DNA of 30,619 nt from Coemansia sp. RSA 1804 (taxonomy: Eukaryota; Kickxellomycota; Kickxellomycetes; Kickxellales; Kickxellaceae): the NCBI GenBank assembly GCA_027578815.1, contig JANBTH010000148.1, forward strand, positions 1-30,619. Reading direction: 5' to 3'. The notes under the pieces were generated by a model. That model was not told the origin of the DNA and did not search any database. It saw nothing but the letters and a program-made list of their open reading frames with translations. A program made the position numbers and the translations under genes. The stretch's first letter is position 1, and the number at the start of each line of letters is the position of its first letter. Of the stretch, positions 20,372 through 29,984 are shown piece after piece.

Positions 20372-23300
20372 ATGAATGGTGTGCCGTTCTTGTCATCGTT
20401 TCCGCATGTCTCGACGCTAAAGGAGTATATGGACGCGCTCGTTACAAATGGCCAGTGCATGAGGGGCAGCGATAGCTCAGAGTTTAAGCTGTTTTTGGAA
20501 ACGACACTGGTTGGTCACCAAGGAATCAATACGAGACTTGCATTCCTCGAGCCCGTTGAAAGCATTACAGACACTGCATTGAAGGTGATCAGGTGGGCTA
20601 TTCAGCAAGAGGCAGGGAACAAAAAAAGACGGCAGCAACGAAATATGCTTGCACATGGCTACAGTCTTTGCGAGGATGGATCAACCAACTGTGTGAAGGG
20701 CATGCGAGAACTGACCAGCAGGAATATCAATTCGTCAATGGCGGAGCTTGCCAAACACAGATGGACGATGCTTCTAGATCGAACTGGCACAAACGCAGTT
20801 ATGTTTCTGTTGCAAAAGACCAGCATATTTATCCCGCTGTGGAATTCCAACTACAAGCAGATATGTGGAGCTCCGTTGATAAAGTTGGAGCCCCCACCGC
20901 CGGAAAAGATACATGTTCCGATAATAAGCTCCATTCTCACAACCCGATTACTAAAGAGGAAACCCCCAACACTCGCTACTGCTACCGCCGCCTCAGCAGA
21001 TGAGACGCAGAGCAGAGGCACTGCCAAAAGAAGAAAGATTGACAAAGCTAGCAATATTTCTCGGGTATCCTCATTATCTCCTAATGTGACCGAGGCTCTT
21101 ATAAAGGATGCCCGCAAAAAGAAGCATGCGGTTGGAAAGCAAGAGTCAACCAATTTGACTGCGGTTGTCATTGACCGCGGGAGGATGTTGTACAGTACAC
21201 CTCGGCTGGCCCGGGGCAAGGTTAGATGGGACCTATTGCCCGACTTTCCTCTTAATACGTGTGAGACCGCCGACGATTTGGTAAAGCAGATATTTGCTTT
21301 GGTACCCGACCTTGTGCCAACATCTTCAGAGACCTTGCAGATGCTTTGTAAACGAATGCTAAGGCTGCACAGGAGGTTTCAGTATAGGTTCCATCTGTTT
21401 AAAATGTGCCCAGCAGCATGGCAGGCGAAAGGTGGCTGTGCCAGCCCATCACAACATGCTGTCACAATCTCCCAAAATCCGTTTGATAGCGACGATGAAG
21501 CAGTCAATGTAGCTATGAGCAATGGCCGGACATTGCTCAGAAACAGAAATTGTGCAGCAGTACACCCGACATTTGACGATAGCCAGGATGGGGTTTTGGC
21601 CATGCCAATGTCCCCAGATCGCGGCAGCTTATGCTCGTGTGATGCACAAGGCGAGAAATGCACTCCTTTTCAGCGGAGTAGACCGATTGCAGACTATAAG
21701 GAAGGACATTCATGCATGGTGGACATGGCTAATACGCATGTACAGGTCTTTTCGTTTCTACAGCTGTGCGTGTGCAGTGTCATACCACGCGATATGATTG
21801 GCGGCAAACACAACCATCGCCAGCTGTACAAAGCCCTGCGCGAGCTTGTGTTCTTGGGGCGCCATGATAACTTGCTGTTAGGACGAATATTACACCGATT
21901 CAAGCATTGTGAAGCCACATCGTGGCTGGATCCACGGAGAGCGAATGCGGCAAGCATTTACGCATGTGTTGTGCACTGGATTCTTTCGGAATATGCGCTT
22001 CAGCTCGTTCGAATTTTCTTTTATGCGACCGAAGAGTCGCTGCACGGCAGCAAGCTGTTTTATTTTCGCAACGATGTCTGGAATACCATTTCGCGTGAAG
22101 CCTGGAGAAGTCTTGCTTCGGACATGTTCAAACCAAAGTCACTGGAGCAAGCGGCGTTAGATGGCAAAAGGCCCCAAAGATTTGGGTACTCTCGGATGCG
22201 TCTGATGCCAAAAAGGAATGGGTTTCGCGCAATCGCAAACCTCGGACAGTCATTTGTTGTGAGAAAGACGCCACACACGAACAGCAACAAGCAGCGTCAG
22301 AACTACACGGAGATACATATACAACCGACCAACAGGGTGCTGTCCGACGCACTATCTGTGCTCAATTCCATACGCAAGAGCCATCCAGAGCTATTTGGCT
22401 CTGCTGTCTTTGGGCCCGAGGACATGTATGCCAAGCTTGGAAAATTCAAGAATGCAGCAAAGGCGCTGGCAAGACATGGGGGATCCGCAGAGTTCTACAT
22501 TGCAAAAGTAGACATCCGGCGTGCATTCGACACGATCCCACAGAGAAGGCTGCTGGATCTGATGCGTGAAAGACTACCGGACGAAGAGTATACGGTGTGC
22601 AAGTACTGGACTTTATCGCCGGCGTTTGGGCGTTACCGGAAGTCATATCTGAAGCATGCAATGCCATCAAACAAGTCGGCACCATTCGAGAGGCTCGCAA
22701 ACACCCTTTCCAAGGACACAAGACATCTTGTGTTTGGCGACTTGTCAGAAACAGCGTTTGTCGACATCCGGACCATCGGCGATTTCATGGAAGAGCATGT
22801 GACACAGAACACTGTCAAAACAGCACAGGGTCTGCTGCAGCAGAAAAGGGGCATTCCACAGGGATCGGTGCTTTCATCTCATCTGTGCAATTTTTTCTAC
22901 GGACAAATGGAGTGTGAGCATCTGCATGGCGTCATCGATCGGGTGAAGACAATTGTTCTGCGGATCGTCGATGACTTTTTGGTAGTATCCACCGAAAGAG
23001 CGCAGGTGGCGACATTTATGGATATCATGTACAAGGGGATTCCAGACTATGGCTGCGAAATAAACAAGACCAAGACGCTGGTTAACTTTGACTATTCATT
23101 TGGTGGATACACCGTGCAGAAGGCGCCAACAAGACTGTTTCCATGGTGTGGCATGCTTGTTGATAGCCACACGCTGGACATCTATGCTGACTACGGGCGG
23201 CAATCCAGTGGCCCAGGGGTCGGATGGACAGTCGGGCTTGGAGCAGCAAAATCGCCCGGGTTTTCGCTGCGCCAGAAGATGCTTGCTTTGGTGAGATCGC

Positions 23301-23713
23301 GGATACATCGGATCTATATGGACAGCACCTTCAACTCGCGGCAAACAGTTATTATCAATCTGTTCCAAAACTTTCTGTTGTGCGCCAAAAAGTTCCATGT
23401 GATATGCAGACGGATGCTGGTGCACAGGAACAACGATGGCTTTCTTATCAATGTCATTGAGGGCGCAATAATGCTTGTGTTTACACTGCTCAGAACAAAG
23501 TGCAGCAACAAAGACATACCGCCAACAGACTTAGCATGGCTGGGGCTCGTTGCGTTTAAAAGGGTCCTGTCGCGCAAGCAGTCACGCTATGCTGGGATTC
23601 TTGCACTTCTTGACCGTAGACTCAGGCAGCCGGAATTCTCCGGGATTTCGCGGCGCTACAGCGGGGCTGTCAGCTCACGACTAAACAAGGATGTCCTCTC
23701 CATTGCATACTAA
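20372..23713 (+). CDS. TERT: Telomerase reverse transcriptase (TERT), complete, 1113 aa, intronless
   Basis: TERT is the catalytic protein of telomerase, copying the telomerase RNA template onto chromosome ends in the nucleus. The N-terminal third holds a likely TEN region and a basic KRRK nuclear-localisation patch at 219-222. A CP-like motif ends at Cys346-Pro347. The telomerase-specific T motif is around FYATEES at 550-556. Reverse transcriptase motif 1 has RLMPK at about 610-614. The TERT-type linker LSDALSVLN...LFGSAVFG leads to motif A, AKVDIRRAFD, with Asp714. Motif B' is QKRGIPQGS from 824. Motif C is VDDF with Asp867 and Asp868. Motif E has PWCG at 924-927 as the primer grip, followed by the C-terminal extension. 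All three catalytic Asp are present. No endonuclease or RNase H domain is seen, which argues against a retrotransposon. The ATG at 20372 is in AAAAATGA context. Confidence 0.95.
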   Translation: MNGVPFLSSFPHVSTLKEYMDALVTNGQCMRGSDSSEFKLFLETTLVGHQGINTRLAFLEPVESITDTALKVIRWAIQQEAGNKKRRQQRNMLAHGYSLCEDGSTNCVKGMRELTSRNINSSMAELAKHRWTMLLDRTGTNAVMFLLQKTSIFIPLWNSNYKQICGAPLIKLEPPPPEKIHVPIISSILTTRLLKRKPPTLATATAASADETQSRGTAKRRKIDKASNISRVSSLSPNVTEALIKDARKKKHAVGKQESTNLTAVVIDRGRMLYSTPRLARGKVRWDLLPDFPLNTCETADDLVKQIFALVPDLVPTSSETLQMLCKRMLRLHRRFQYRFHLFKMCPAAWQAKGGCASPSQHAVTISQNPFDSDDEAVNVAMSNGRTLLRNRNCAAVHPTFDDSQDGVLAMPMSPDRGSLCSCDAQGEKCTPFQRSRPIADYKEGHSCMVDMANTHVQVFSFLQLCVCSVIPRDMIGGKHNHRQLYKALRELVFLGRHDNLLLGRILHRFKHCEATSWLDPRRANAASIYACVVHWILSEYALQLVRIFFYATEESLHGSKLFYFRNDVWNTISREAWRSLASDMFKPKSLEQAALDGKRPQRFGYSRMRLMPKRNGFRAIANLGQSFVVRKTPHTNSNKQRQNYTEIHIQPTNRVLSDALSVLNSIRKSHPELFGSAVFGPEDMYAKLGKFKNAAKALARHGGSAEFYIAKVDIRRAFDTIPQRRLLDLMRERLPDEEYTVCKYWTLSPAFGRYRKSYLKHAMPSNKSAPFERLANTLSKDTRHLVFGDLSETAFVDIRTIGDFMEEHVTQNTVKTAQGLLQQKRGIPQGSVLSSHLCNFFYGQMECEHLHGVIDRVKTIVLRIVDDFLVVSTERAQVATFMDIMYKGIPDYGCEINKTKTLVNFDYSFGGYTVQKAPTRLFPWCGMLVDSHTLDIYADYGRQSSGPGVGWTVGLGAAKSPGFSLRQKMLALVRSRIHRIYMDSTFNSRQTVIINLFQNFLLCAKKFHVICRRMLVHRNNDGFLINVIEGAIMLVFTLLRTKCSNKDIPPTDLAWLGLVAFKRVLSRKQSRYAGILALLDRRLRQPEFSGISRRYSGAVSSRLNKDVLSIAY

Positions 23714-24328
23714 AGACAGCCTGTAAGTGTATCAGCGCCTGTGGTCTTGGGAAAATGAGGAGTTTATTTGCGCAATGGAGCAGCTCCGATTGATTCATGC
23801 GCAGAACACAAGGCGTGAGGCTGGGCCAACGGTTCCTTTCTTCTTCCTCTTTCAGGATTCAATTGGTCATGTGCGCACGCACAATGCTGGAGAAGAAAAT
23901 CAGCTGCTAGCAAAACGAAGTGCCTCGCCCCTTGGCTGCCCCTGATCTTTGAGGAAAGAGGATTGAGTTCTTTTGTTCTTTCCCTACATTCTTCTGGAAG
24001 CGTGGGTTTTCTTAATAAAGTAAATAGTGCGAATTTAGGGAGAAAAGAAGAGAATAGAGGCTCTTTGCACAACCATAAAGAAACCTTGGCTTTTTTTCGC
24101 ATTGGAGCTTGCGCTTCCTTTTTGTTCATTATACTGCAACAAGACTAAGGAAACACGCTCACTCATCCCCCACTTTGTAACTATTTTGCAATAAACCCCT
24201 TCTCAAGGATCTTTCGTTCTCCCTCGTCCATTGTATTTTTTTTTCATCCTTCAGCTTTTCATTGCAGAGAAGAAACTTGGCACAGACAGATAGCTTCACG
24301 CCTCTATTTTTTCTTCTTATCTTATCTT
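23714..24328. other. Intergenic region between TERT and the GRAMD4-like gene
   Basis: TERT ends on the left and the GRAMD4-like promoter lies on the right. AATAAA occurs at 24014-24019 and 24190-24195. Open frames on both strands at 23727-24148 overlap one another with no domain. The DNA before 24329 is pyrimidine-rich, as before other genes here. Confidence 0.6.
24014..24019 (+). terminator. Candidate polyadenylation signal downstream of TERT
   Basis: An exact AATAAA about 300 bases past the TERT stop. A second copy at 24190 is closer to the next gene. Either or neither may be used. Confidence 0.3.
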
Positions 24329-27300
24329 ATGGCGCATTCTGGCACCAATACGGGGGAACAAAAGGATGGCAGAGACCCAGGACGCGGCCGACACAGCAGC
24401 GACGGTGGACGGATGCAACACCGAAGACAGTCGTCAGGCGGCAGCAGCAGCATCATGAGCAAACTAAACAGTCTGCTTCGCCGGACGTCGCTTCCACACA
24501 TTGGTAGCGACAGTTCGAAGCACGAACATCGTCAACACAACCACCATCACCATAGTCATCATTCACGAAAGGATAGCGGCAGCGGGAGTGGCACTGACGA
24601 AAAGGGCAAAAATGAGGCCTTAGTCAGTGGCAATATCGAAAAGCAGAACGGAAAGTCCGCCAAAAGCACACAGAGCACACAGATCACACAGAACAGCAGG
24701 CCAAGCAAGAGGAGCGAGGCACGCACAGACGGCACAATTAGCTATGATGCGACCGAACCATCATCACATAGCAACGAGTCAATGCGAAAGGCAACAACAG
24801 CGGCTGAAGAAGCGGATTTGGCCAGCGCAGATAGCAACGGCGAGAAAGAAGGTGGCAGTCAGGAGCAGCAAACAGAAGCATGGCGAGACACAGATGCAGC
24901 AGATGACAGAGGCGGCGAAACGGAGCGGCCAACAATGCTGGGGCCGATGGCGACATTCACAGAAACGTACACATCCAACCCGGCGCCCGGGATGTGGGGC
25001 AGTGGCGAGTCGGGTAGCAGCAGCGAGGACGAGGACGAGGACGAGGACGACGGGGAGGAGAAGGAGGAGAAAGAGGCAGCAGCGGCAAGGCCCAACATGC
25101 CTCTGGAGCCGGACGAGTACGAGGAAGAGTACAATGTGCCGTGGCTGGTGGAGCAGATGGGGATGGGCGAGCAGCCGTTTTCAAGCTTGCTAGACGACCA
25201 TGTCGGATACATCAACCCACGGGCATACACAGACAGCATCGCCAGCGTGGGCAGCAGTGGTATTGGCAACGGATATGAGGCAGACGAGAACGACGGCGAC
25301 CGGAAGCACGAGAGGAAGCGGCAGCGCAGACTGGCGTTTGAGGTCATCAAGCGGCAGCTGGCTGAGGCACGCGTGGGGATTCCAAAGAACCCGCAACGGC
25401 CCAGTAAGAGCGACTATAAGCGCAAGGACGAGACTGTGGACTACATTGGGTACGGATGTGGGCTGGTGAAGCACTACGCAGACACGCAGCTCCGGTACAA
25501 GATTGACTACCGGCACAGCTCCGACGATCCGTGTAAGCTGGATCGGTTCCTGCTGACGCTGCAGCGGCTGGTGGAGGTGTCGGCGCCGTATCAGCGGCTG
25601 GCGGTGTGGCTGTACAGGCTTGCGCGGTGGGACAATCCGCGACAGACGGCGTGGTGGTGCGCTGGATACTTTGTGCTGCTGTATCTGGGGATGCTCAGCA
25701 TGTTTGCGTGGATGGTGCCAGCGTTTGTCATTGCCTACCACCGGCTGCGGCCAAGCCAGGCGTACCAGTGGCTGGGCTTTGAGCGGCCCGAGACAAGCAT
25801 CATTCCACGCAAATTTGTGCAGGATGCATCGTCTAGCACACTTGGCAAGGGCTTGGTGGCCAACCGGCTGTGGGAGATATGGCGCGAAACTCTGGGCGCG
25901 CAGGTGCACCTGATTCTGGCGGATGTTGCCGACTGGATGGAGCGCGCAAAGAACTGCGCGACATGGAAGCGCCCGTGGGCGTCACGCTCAATCATGGTTG
26001 TACTGAGCTGCATGGGTCTGACCACGTATCTGGTTCCGGCACACGTGTTCCAGCGGCTGCTTGGCGTGTGCGTGGGCGTGCAGTTCTTCTTCCTGGCGCC
26101 GCTGCAGCTGCGGCACGAGCGGTACCGCCGCATGCTGTGGGTCGTCGACTGGATCCTGTGGCACGCGCCCACCGATGTCGAGATGGCGCTGGACACGCTG
26201 TATACGCACGCCGCCTGCCACAGGGAGGCTGCTGGTCTGTGCGCTGTCTGCCACGACGCCGCCCGTCCGGACTCGCTTGCGGCAGAGGCGCGACGCTTTG
26301 TTGGCACCATTGCAGCGGATCTGGTGTCTGCCTACCATCCTCTGGCAAAGACACGCCACCACCCAATAACGATTCTCCAGACTGCATCTTCAACCTGTCT
26401 AGACCGTCTTGATGATGAAACATCTGCTGGCACCAGCGGCAAGCTAGAGGTTCTGGGCAAGCGTCTGGCAAAGAGCGTAGCTGACGCCGGCGTCGGTGTC
26501 GGTGCTGATGAGACCGAGTACGGCGGTCTGGGCGCTGGCGACAGCGTGCGTCTGCCGACGATGATGAAGGACTTTGAGGAGCGCGAGTGGTTGAAGACTT
26601 CAGGCCTTGTGTTTCCGGTGACTCGTGCCTTCTCAGTTGACACGCTGGGCGGCTTTGAGGATGAGAAGGTAGCCGTTTCGCAGACAAAAGCGAAGGCGAA
26701 GGCGGGTGTGCTGAGTCAGGCACGCACCACCGACCGCCAGCCGCCAGCCATCACGCGCACCGACGCCAGTCTTCAAGGCGGCAGCGGCGCAAGCGGTAGT
26801 GGAAGCGCATCGTCGCCCGCCACCGAGCGATCGCTGATGTCGCGGGCAAAGGATCTGTCGTCCAAGATCCTCCGCAGGCGAAGCTCGCACGGCAGCGCTG
26901 GAAGCGAGGCAAAAACTGCCACCGACATGCTAGCGCCGCCGGAGTGCGACGATCTGGAAGCTGAGCGCAGACGGCGCTCCATGCACTCGCACAGCCTGCG
27001 CGGCGTGCCACCAAGCGCCGATCCGCGTGCGCTTCCACCGACAGCGTCGGAGCCACAGGCGCGCAGACGCGACAAGCGTGTATCGCTGGACGGGCTCCTT
27101 AAGGCAGAGTCGGCGGAGAGCTTGGCCAGCAGCGACGCATCGGGAAGCCTGGAGCTGATGCACGAGGCCAACGAGCTGAGTGGGCTGCGCAACAAGGACG
27201 CGCGTCCCGCCGCCAAGGGTGTGGATCTGAACTCGCTCTATGCCTTCCGCTGCCTGCACCAGGGCAAGTACGGCACGCTGTTTGTCACGCCCGACCGCTT

Positions 27301-27532
27301 CATCTTCCGCCGCTCACGCATCATGGGCGGCCACCGCTCCAGCGTCTCCACGCATCTGCTCAGCTCCGTCGTGGCCATCCGCAAGTCAACCAGCCGCTTC
27401 AGCAAGTCCCACGGCATCCAGCTCCTGCTTGTCGACGGCTCCGCTTACTCCTACTTTGGTCTCGCTCGTCGCGATGATGTCTTTGGCTTCCTGCTTGTGC
27501 GCTGTGGCCACACACACCCCTACGCCGTCTAG
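24329..27532 (+). CDS. GRAMD4-like membrane protein with C-terminal GRAM domain, 1067 aa
   Basis: GRAM domains bind phosphoinositides or other membrane lipids. GRAMD4-type proteins are associated with ER and mitochondrial membranes. The first about 250 residues are low-complexity: a His-rich stretch near 70-80, then an acidic Ser/Glu/Asp tract near 230-252 made by GAGGAC repeats. The middle part has two hydrophobic regions (about 441-472 and 554-592), each long enough for one or two membrane helices, which flank a Trp/Arg-rich cytosolic segment. A Ser/Arg-rich region (about 810-950) follows. The GRAM domain begins near residue 964, with LNSLYAFRCLHQGKYGTLFV, and ends close to the C-terminus. 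The gene has a single exon; the ATG at 24329 is the first in frame. The DNA is clearly more GC-rich than genes to the left, and large open frames on both strands across it are shadows. The GRAMD4 assignment is by domain layout and is less sure than the GRAM call. Confidence 0.75.
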   Translation: MAHSGTNTGEQKDGRDPGRGRHSSDGGRMQHRRQSSGGSSSIMSKLNSLLRRTSLPHIGSDSSKHEHRQHNHHHHSHHSRKDSGSGSGTDEKGKNEALVSGNIEKQNGKSAKSTQSTQITQNSRPSKRSEARTDGTISYDATEPSSHSNESMRKATTAAEEADLASADSNGEKEGGSQEQQTEAWRDTDAADDRGGETERPTMLGPMATFTETYTSNPAPGMWGSGESGSSSEDEDEDEDDGEEKEEKEAAAARPNMPLEPDEYEEEYNVPWLVEQMGMGEQPFSSLLDDHVGYINPRAYTDSIASVGSSGIGNGYEADENDGDRKHERKRQRRLAFEVIKRQLAEARVGIPKNPQRPSKSDYKRKDETVDYIGYGCGLVKHYADTQLRYKIDYRHSSDDPCKLDRFLLTLQRLVEVSAPYQRLAVWLYRLARWDNPRQTAWWCAGYFVLLYLGMLSMFAWMVPAFVIAYHRLRPSQAYQWLGFERPETSIIPRKFVQDASSSTLGKGLVANRLWEIWRETLGAQVHLILADVADWMERAKNCATWKRPWASRSIMVVLSCMGLTTYLVPAHVFQRLLGVCVGVQFFFLAPLQLRHERYRRMLWVVDWILWHAPTDVEMALDTLYTHAACHREAAGLCAVCHDAARPDSLAAEARRFVGTIAADLVSAYHPLAKTRHHPITILQTASSTCLDRLDDETSAGTSGKLEVLGKRLAKSVADAGVGVGADETEYGGLGAGDSVRLPTMMKDFEEREWLKTSGLVFPVTRAFSVDTLGGFEDEKVAVSQTKAKAKAGVLSQARTTDRQPPAITRTDASLQGGSGASGSGSASSPATERSLMSRAKDLSSKILRRRSSHGSAGSEAKTATDMLAPPECDDLEAERRRRSMHSHSLRGVPPSADPRALPPTASEPQARRRDKRVSLDGLLKAESAESLASSDASGSLELMHEANELSGLRNKDARPAAKGVDLNSLYAFRCLHQGKYGTLFVTPDRFIFRRSRIMGGHRSSVSTHLLSSVVAIRKSTSRFSKSHGIQLLLVDGSAYSYFGLARRDDVFGFLLVRCGHTHPYAV
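25025..25048. repeat. GAGGAC hexanucleotide tract inside the GRAMD4-like gene
   Basis: Four tandem GAGGAC units encode the alternating Glu-Asp tract at about residues 233-240. The number of units may vary between strains. Confidence 0.8.
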
Positions 27533-27762
27533 TCTGCTATTATCGGCTCACGCGCCGCCTGTCTCCCGTCTTCCCTGAACTGCCCAGCCGAGCCGCTGGG
27601 CTTTTGTTTACCTTATTGGCCTTTTCTTCTGGCGCTGCAAACGGTGCCCTTCTCTCTCTTGAATTGCAGCAGCCTTGTTTTTTCTGTAAATTCGCTTTAT
27701 AGCTTTCCACGCTCACAGCCCTTTTTTTCGAGCAATTCACATTCACTCCGTCTGCTCCAAAC

Positions 27763-29197
27763 ATGCCCATGGGCGACAGCAACGGCTCCGCCCGCTACAT
27801 CAAGCTCGACAAGGTCGGCGAGGGCACGTATGGCGTGGTGTACAAGGCCCGCGACTTGCTGACTGGAGGCATTGTTGCAATGAAGAAAATTCGTCTGGAG
27901 GTTGACGACGAAGGCGTGCCGTCCACCACCATCCGGGAGATATCGCTGCTGAAGGAGCTCCAGCACGAGAACATTGTCAGGCAAGTTGTTCTGCTTCTCT
28001 TTACATGACAGCAGGCGGATGCCATGGTTTACTTTTTGCATAATTATACCGTATCCTTTTTATCGTAAACAACCGTGCCCCCCTCCCACCTGCTTTCCCA
28101 GTTCCTGCTTGGTGATATGACCTGCTGATCTACTAGGAAGTCAAAGAGAAGCGATCGCGTGCTTGCTTCTGCTCTTGCTCTGGCTCTGTTATATCTTAGG
28201 TGCCTCTGTCGCCCATATGCTCTGGGCTTGTCAATGATGCTGGCTGGGAAGGGGAGCTCCAAGATTCACCCACCTACCCACATGTTTGCTAATTGTCTTT
28301 CTCTCGGATCGTGGCTGGCCTGCATCCTGTTTTGAGATGGGTGGATTTTTTGGCTTTTGGTCTGTCAGTGTAGATTGCTCGATATTGTTTACAACGACGC
28401 CAAGCTGTACCTGGTGTTCGAGTTTTTGGACCTTGATCTGAAAAAGTACATGGACAGCGTCGGTCCGTCTGGCCTGTCTCCAGCGCAAATCAAGGTATTG
28501 TGTATAGGCTGCTGCTGTACTGAAAACCAGCCCATTGCTGGCGCTGGCCTTTATTCTGCTTGTTCCGAGTACGGATGCCGCTAACCATTCCCTTTCCTCC
28601 ATTCTTTTTATCTCTTTCATACTTGGCCGAGAATAGAGCTACATGCATCAGCTGGTCAAGGGCATCGCCTTCTGCCACTCGCACCGCACACTGCATCGCG
28701 ACCTCAAGCCACAGAATCTGCTTGTCGACCAGTCGGGCATGCTGAAGATCGCCGACTTTGGGCTTGGCCGCGCCTTTGGCGTCCCTCTGCGTGTGTACAC
28801 ACACGAGGTCGTCACTCTGTGGTACCGGGCACCCGAGATCCTTATGGGCTCACGCCACTACTCCATTGGCATGGACATGTGGTCTGTGGGCTGCATCTTT
28901 GCTGAAATGGTCAAGCGCAAGCCGCTGTTTCCCGGCGACTCCGAGATCGATGAAATCTTCAAGATCTTCCGTATCCTCGGAACCCCCACCCAGGAGATAT
29001 GGCCCGACATCTCCCTGCTCCCAGACTACAAGCCCAGCTTCCCCAAGTGGCAGCCAAAGAACCTCGCTGCGTTTCTCCCAGGGCTTGACGCCGACGGCAT
29101 TGATCTCCTGAAGCGCATGCTCACATACGATCCCTCGCATCGCATATCCGCAAAACAGGCGCTAGCCCATCCTTACTTCAACGACATCAAGAAGTAG
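27763..29197 (+). CDS. cdk1: Cyclin-dependent kinase 1 (Cdc2/Cdc28), about 299 aa, three exons
   Basis: CDK1 is the main cell-cycle Ser/Thr kinase and acts with cyclins in nucleus and cytoplasm. Exons are 27763-27980, 28374-28494 and 28637-29197, giving NIVR-LLDIV and QIK-SYMHQ junctions as in the family. The glycine loop is GEGTYGVV with Thr and Tyr for inhibitory phosphorylation. The catalytic Lys is in VAMKK. The cyclin-binding helix reads PSTTIRE instead of PSTAIRE. HRDLKPQN, DFG and the T-loop YTHEVVTLWYR with the activating Thr are present. After DFGL the usual LARAFG reads LGRAFG. Length fits. Intron 1 has a GC donor. A nearby second ATG (27769) gives a slightly shorter protein. CDK1 is favoured over CDK2/Pho85 by overall match, but a related CDK is possible. 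The GRAMD4-like gene ends 230 bases upstream. Confidence 0.93.
27981..28373 (+). other. GC-AG intron 1 of cdk1
   Basis: The donor AG|GCAAGT has GC instead of GT but matches the strong GC-AG consensus. The acceptor is TGTAG at 28373. The intron is 393 bases, phase 2, and splits the Arg codon of NIVRLLD. No GT nearby gives the same correct protein, so the GC donor is well supported. The minority GC-AG class is spliced by the usual U2 spliceosome. Confidence 0.85.
28495..28636 (+). other. Intron 2 of cdk1
   Basis: The 142-base intron has a GTATTG donor and an AATAG acceptor. It is phase 0 and joins QIK to SYMHQ, the expected CDK sequence. Confidence 0.9.
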
Positions 29198-29984
29198 AAG
29201 TGAGCGTTCAGGAAAGCGGCAGCCTCTGGTTTGGCACTTTCTTGTGGATTGGAATGATATCCTCCCTTTCTGGTTCTTTTTCTTTTTAGTCTACATGCCT
29301 ATTTTTTTCTATTTTCTACTTTTATCTTTATTATATTCCTCAAACCTCTGAATCCCTCCTCTTTTTCATATCCGCTCGTCTTGTCTCCGTCTAGTAGTTA
29401 ATTTGGTTGCTATTCCTATTATTTCCAGACAGTTAAAATTGTACTGAAAAGGACAGACAGGCCATTGGCCAGCCCACATATAATTGACTGGTTACTTATT
29501 CCCTTCACCAACTCCGCGTCCCGCTATGTAATAGGTAGCAAAAATGGAGATAAAAAGACGGGCTCACTCTCTCCGGCTGTTGCCCAACCCCTGAGACCCG
29601 GGCCCTGCGTTCATTGGCATACACCGATATGCCCCGCTGTAGAGAGCTCCGGTAATATTGAACCCCGTGTATACACTACTGCTGTTGTTCTGTGGTGTTG
29701 TTAGCGCCGTGACCATATTATTTTCATCCACTTGTGTCATTTTGCATCATCATTTTTGCCTTAAAAAGAAGCAACGCTGTCTTGCAGGCTTCAGCACTGG
29801 GAATCCCTGACATCTCCATTGCTCTCTCTCTTTATCTTTGACTCGTATTTCTCATTCTTTTTCTTCTTCATTTTATTACTACCCTTTGAGGTTATTGCTT
29901 CCAGCGCTAACGTTTCTTCACACACCCAAAAGGGGAATCCTAGCATCCAAGGCGCAAACACATTGCATATCTTTTGGTTTGGCA
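29198..29984. other. Intergenic region between cdk1 and the F-box-like gene
   Basis: Pyrimidine-rich DNA follows cdk1. The short open frame at 29465-29704 has no domain. The last about 200 bases are CT-rich and probably form the promoter and leader of the next gene. Nothing else was recognised. Confidence 0.6.

Noticed and set aside
20372..23713. Retrotransposon reverse transcriptase
   Set aside because: It has the telomerase T motif and WCG primer grip and lacks endonuclease, RNase H or flanking repeats.
24859..27259. Long minus-strand open frames within the GRAMD4-like gene
   Set aside because: They come from high GC3 in the plus-strand gene and have no domains. The plus-strand frame encodes the GRAM domain and membrane segments.
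29465..29704. 79-codon open frame downstream of cdk1
   Set aside because: No recognisable domain and no coding texture; it sits in the cdk1 3' flank.
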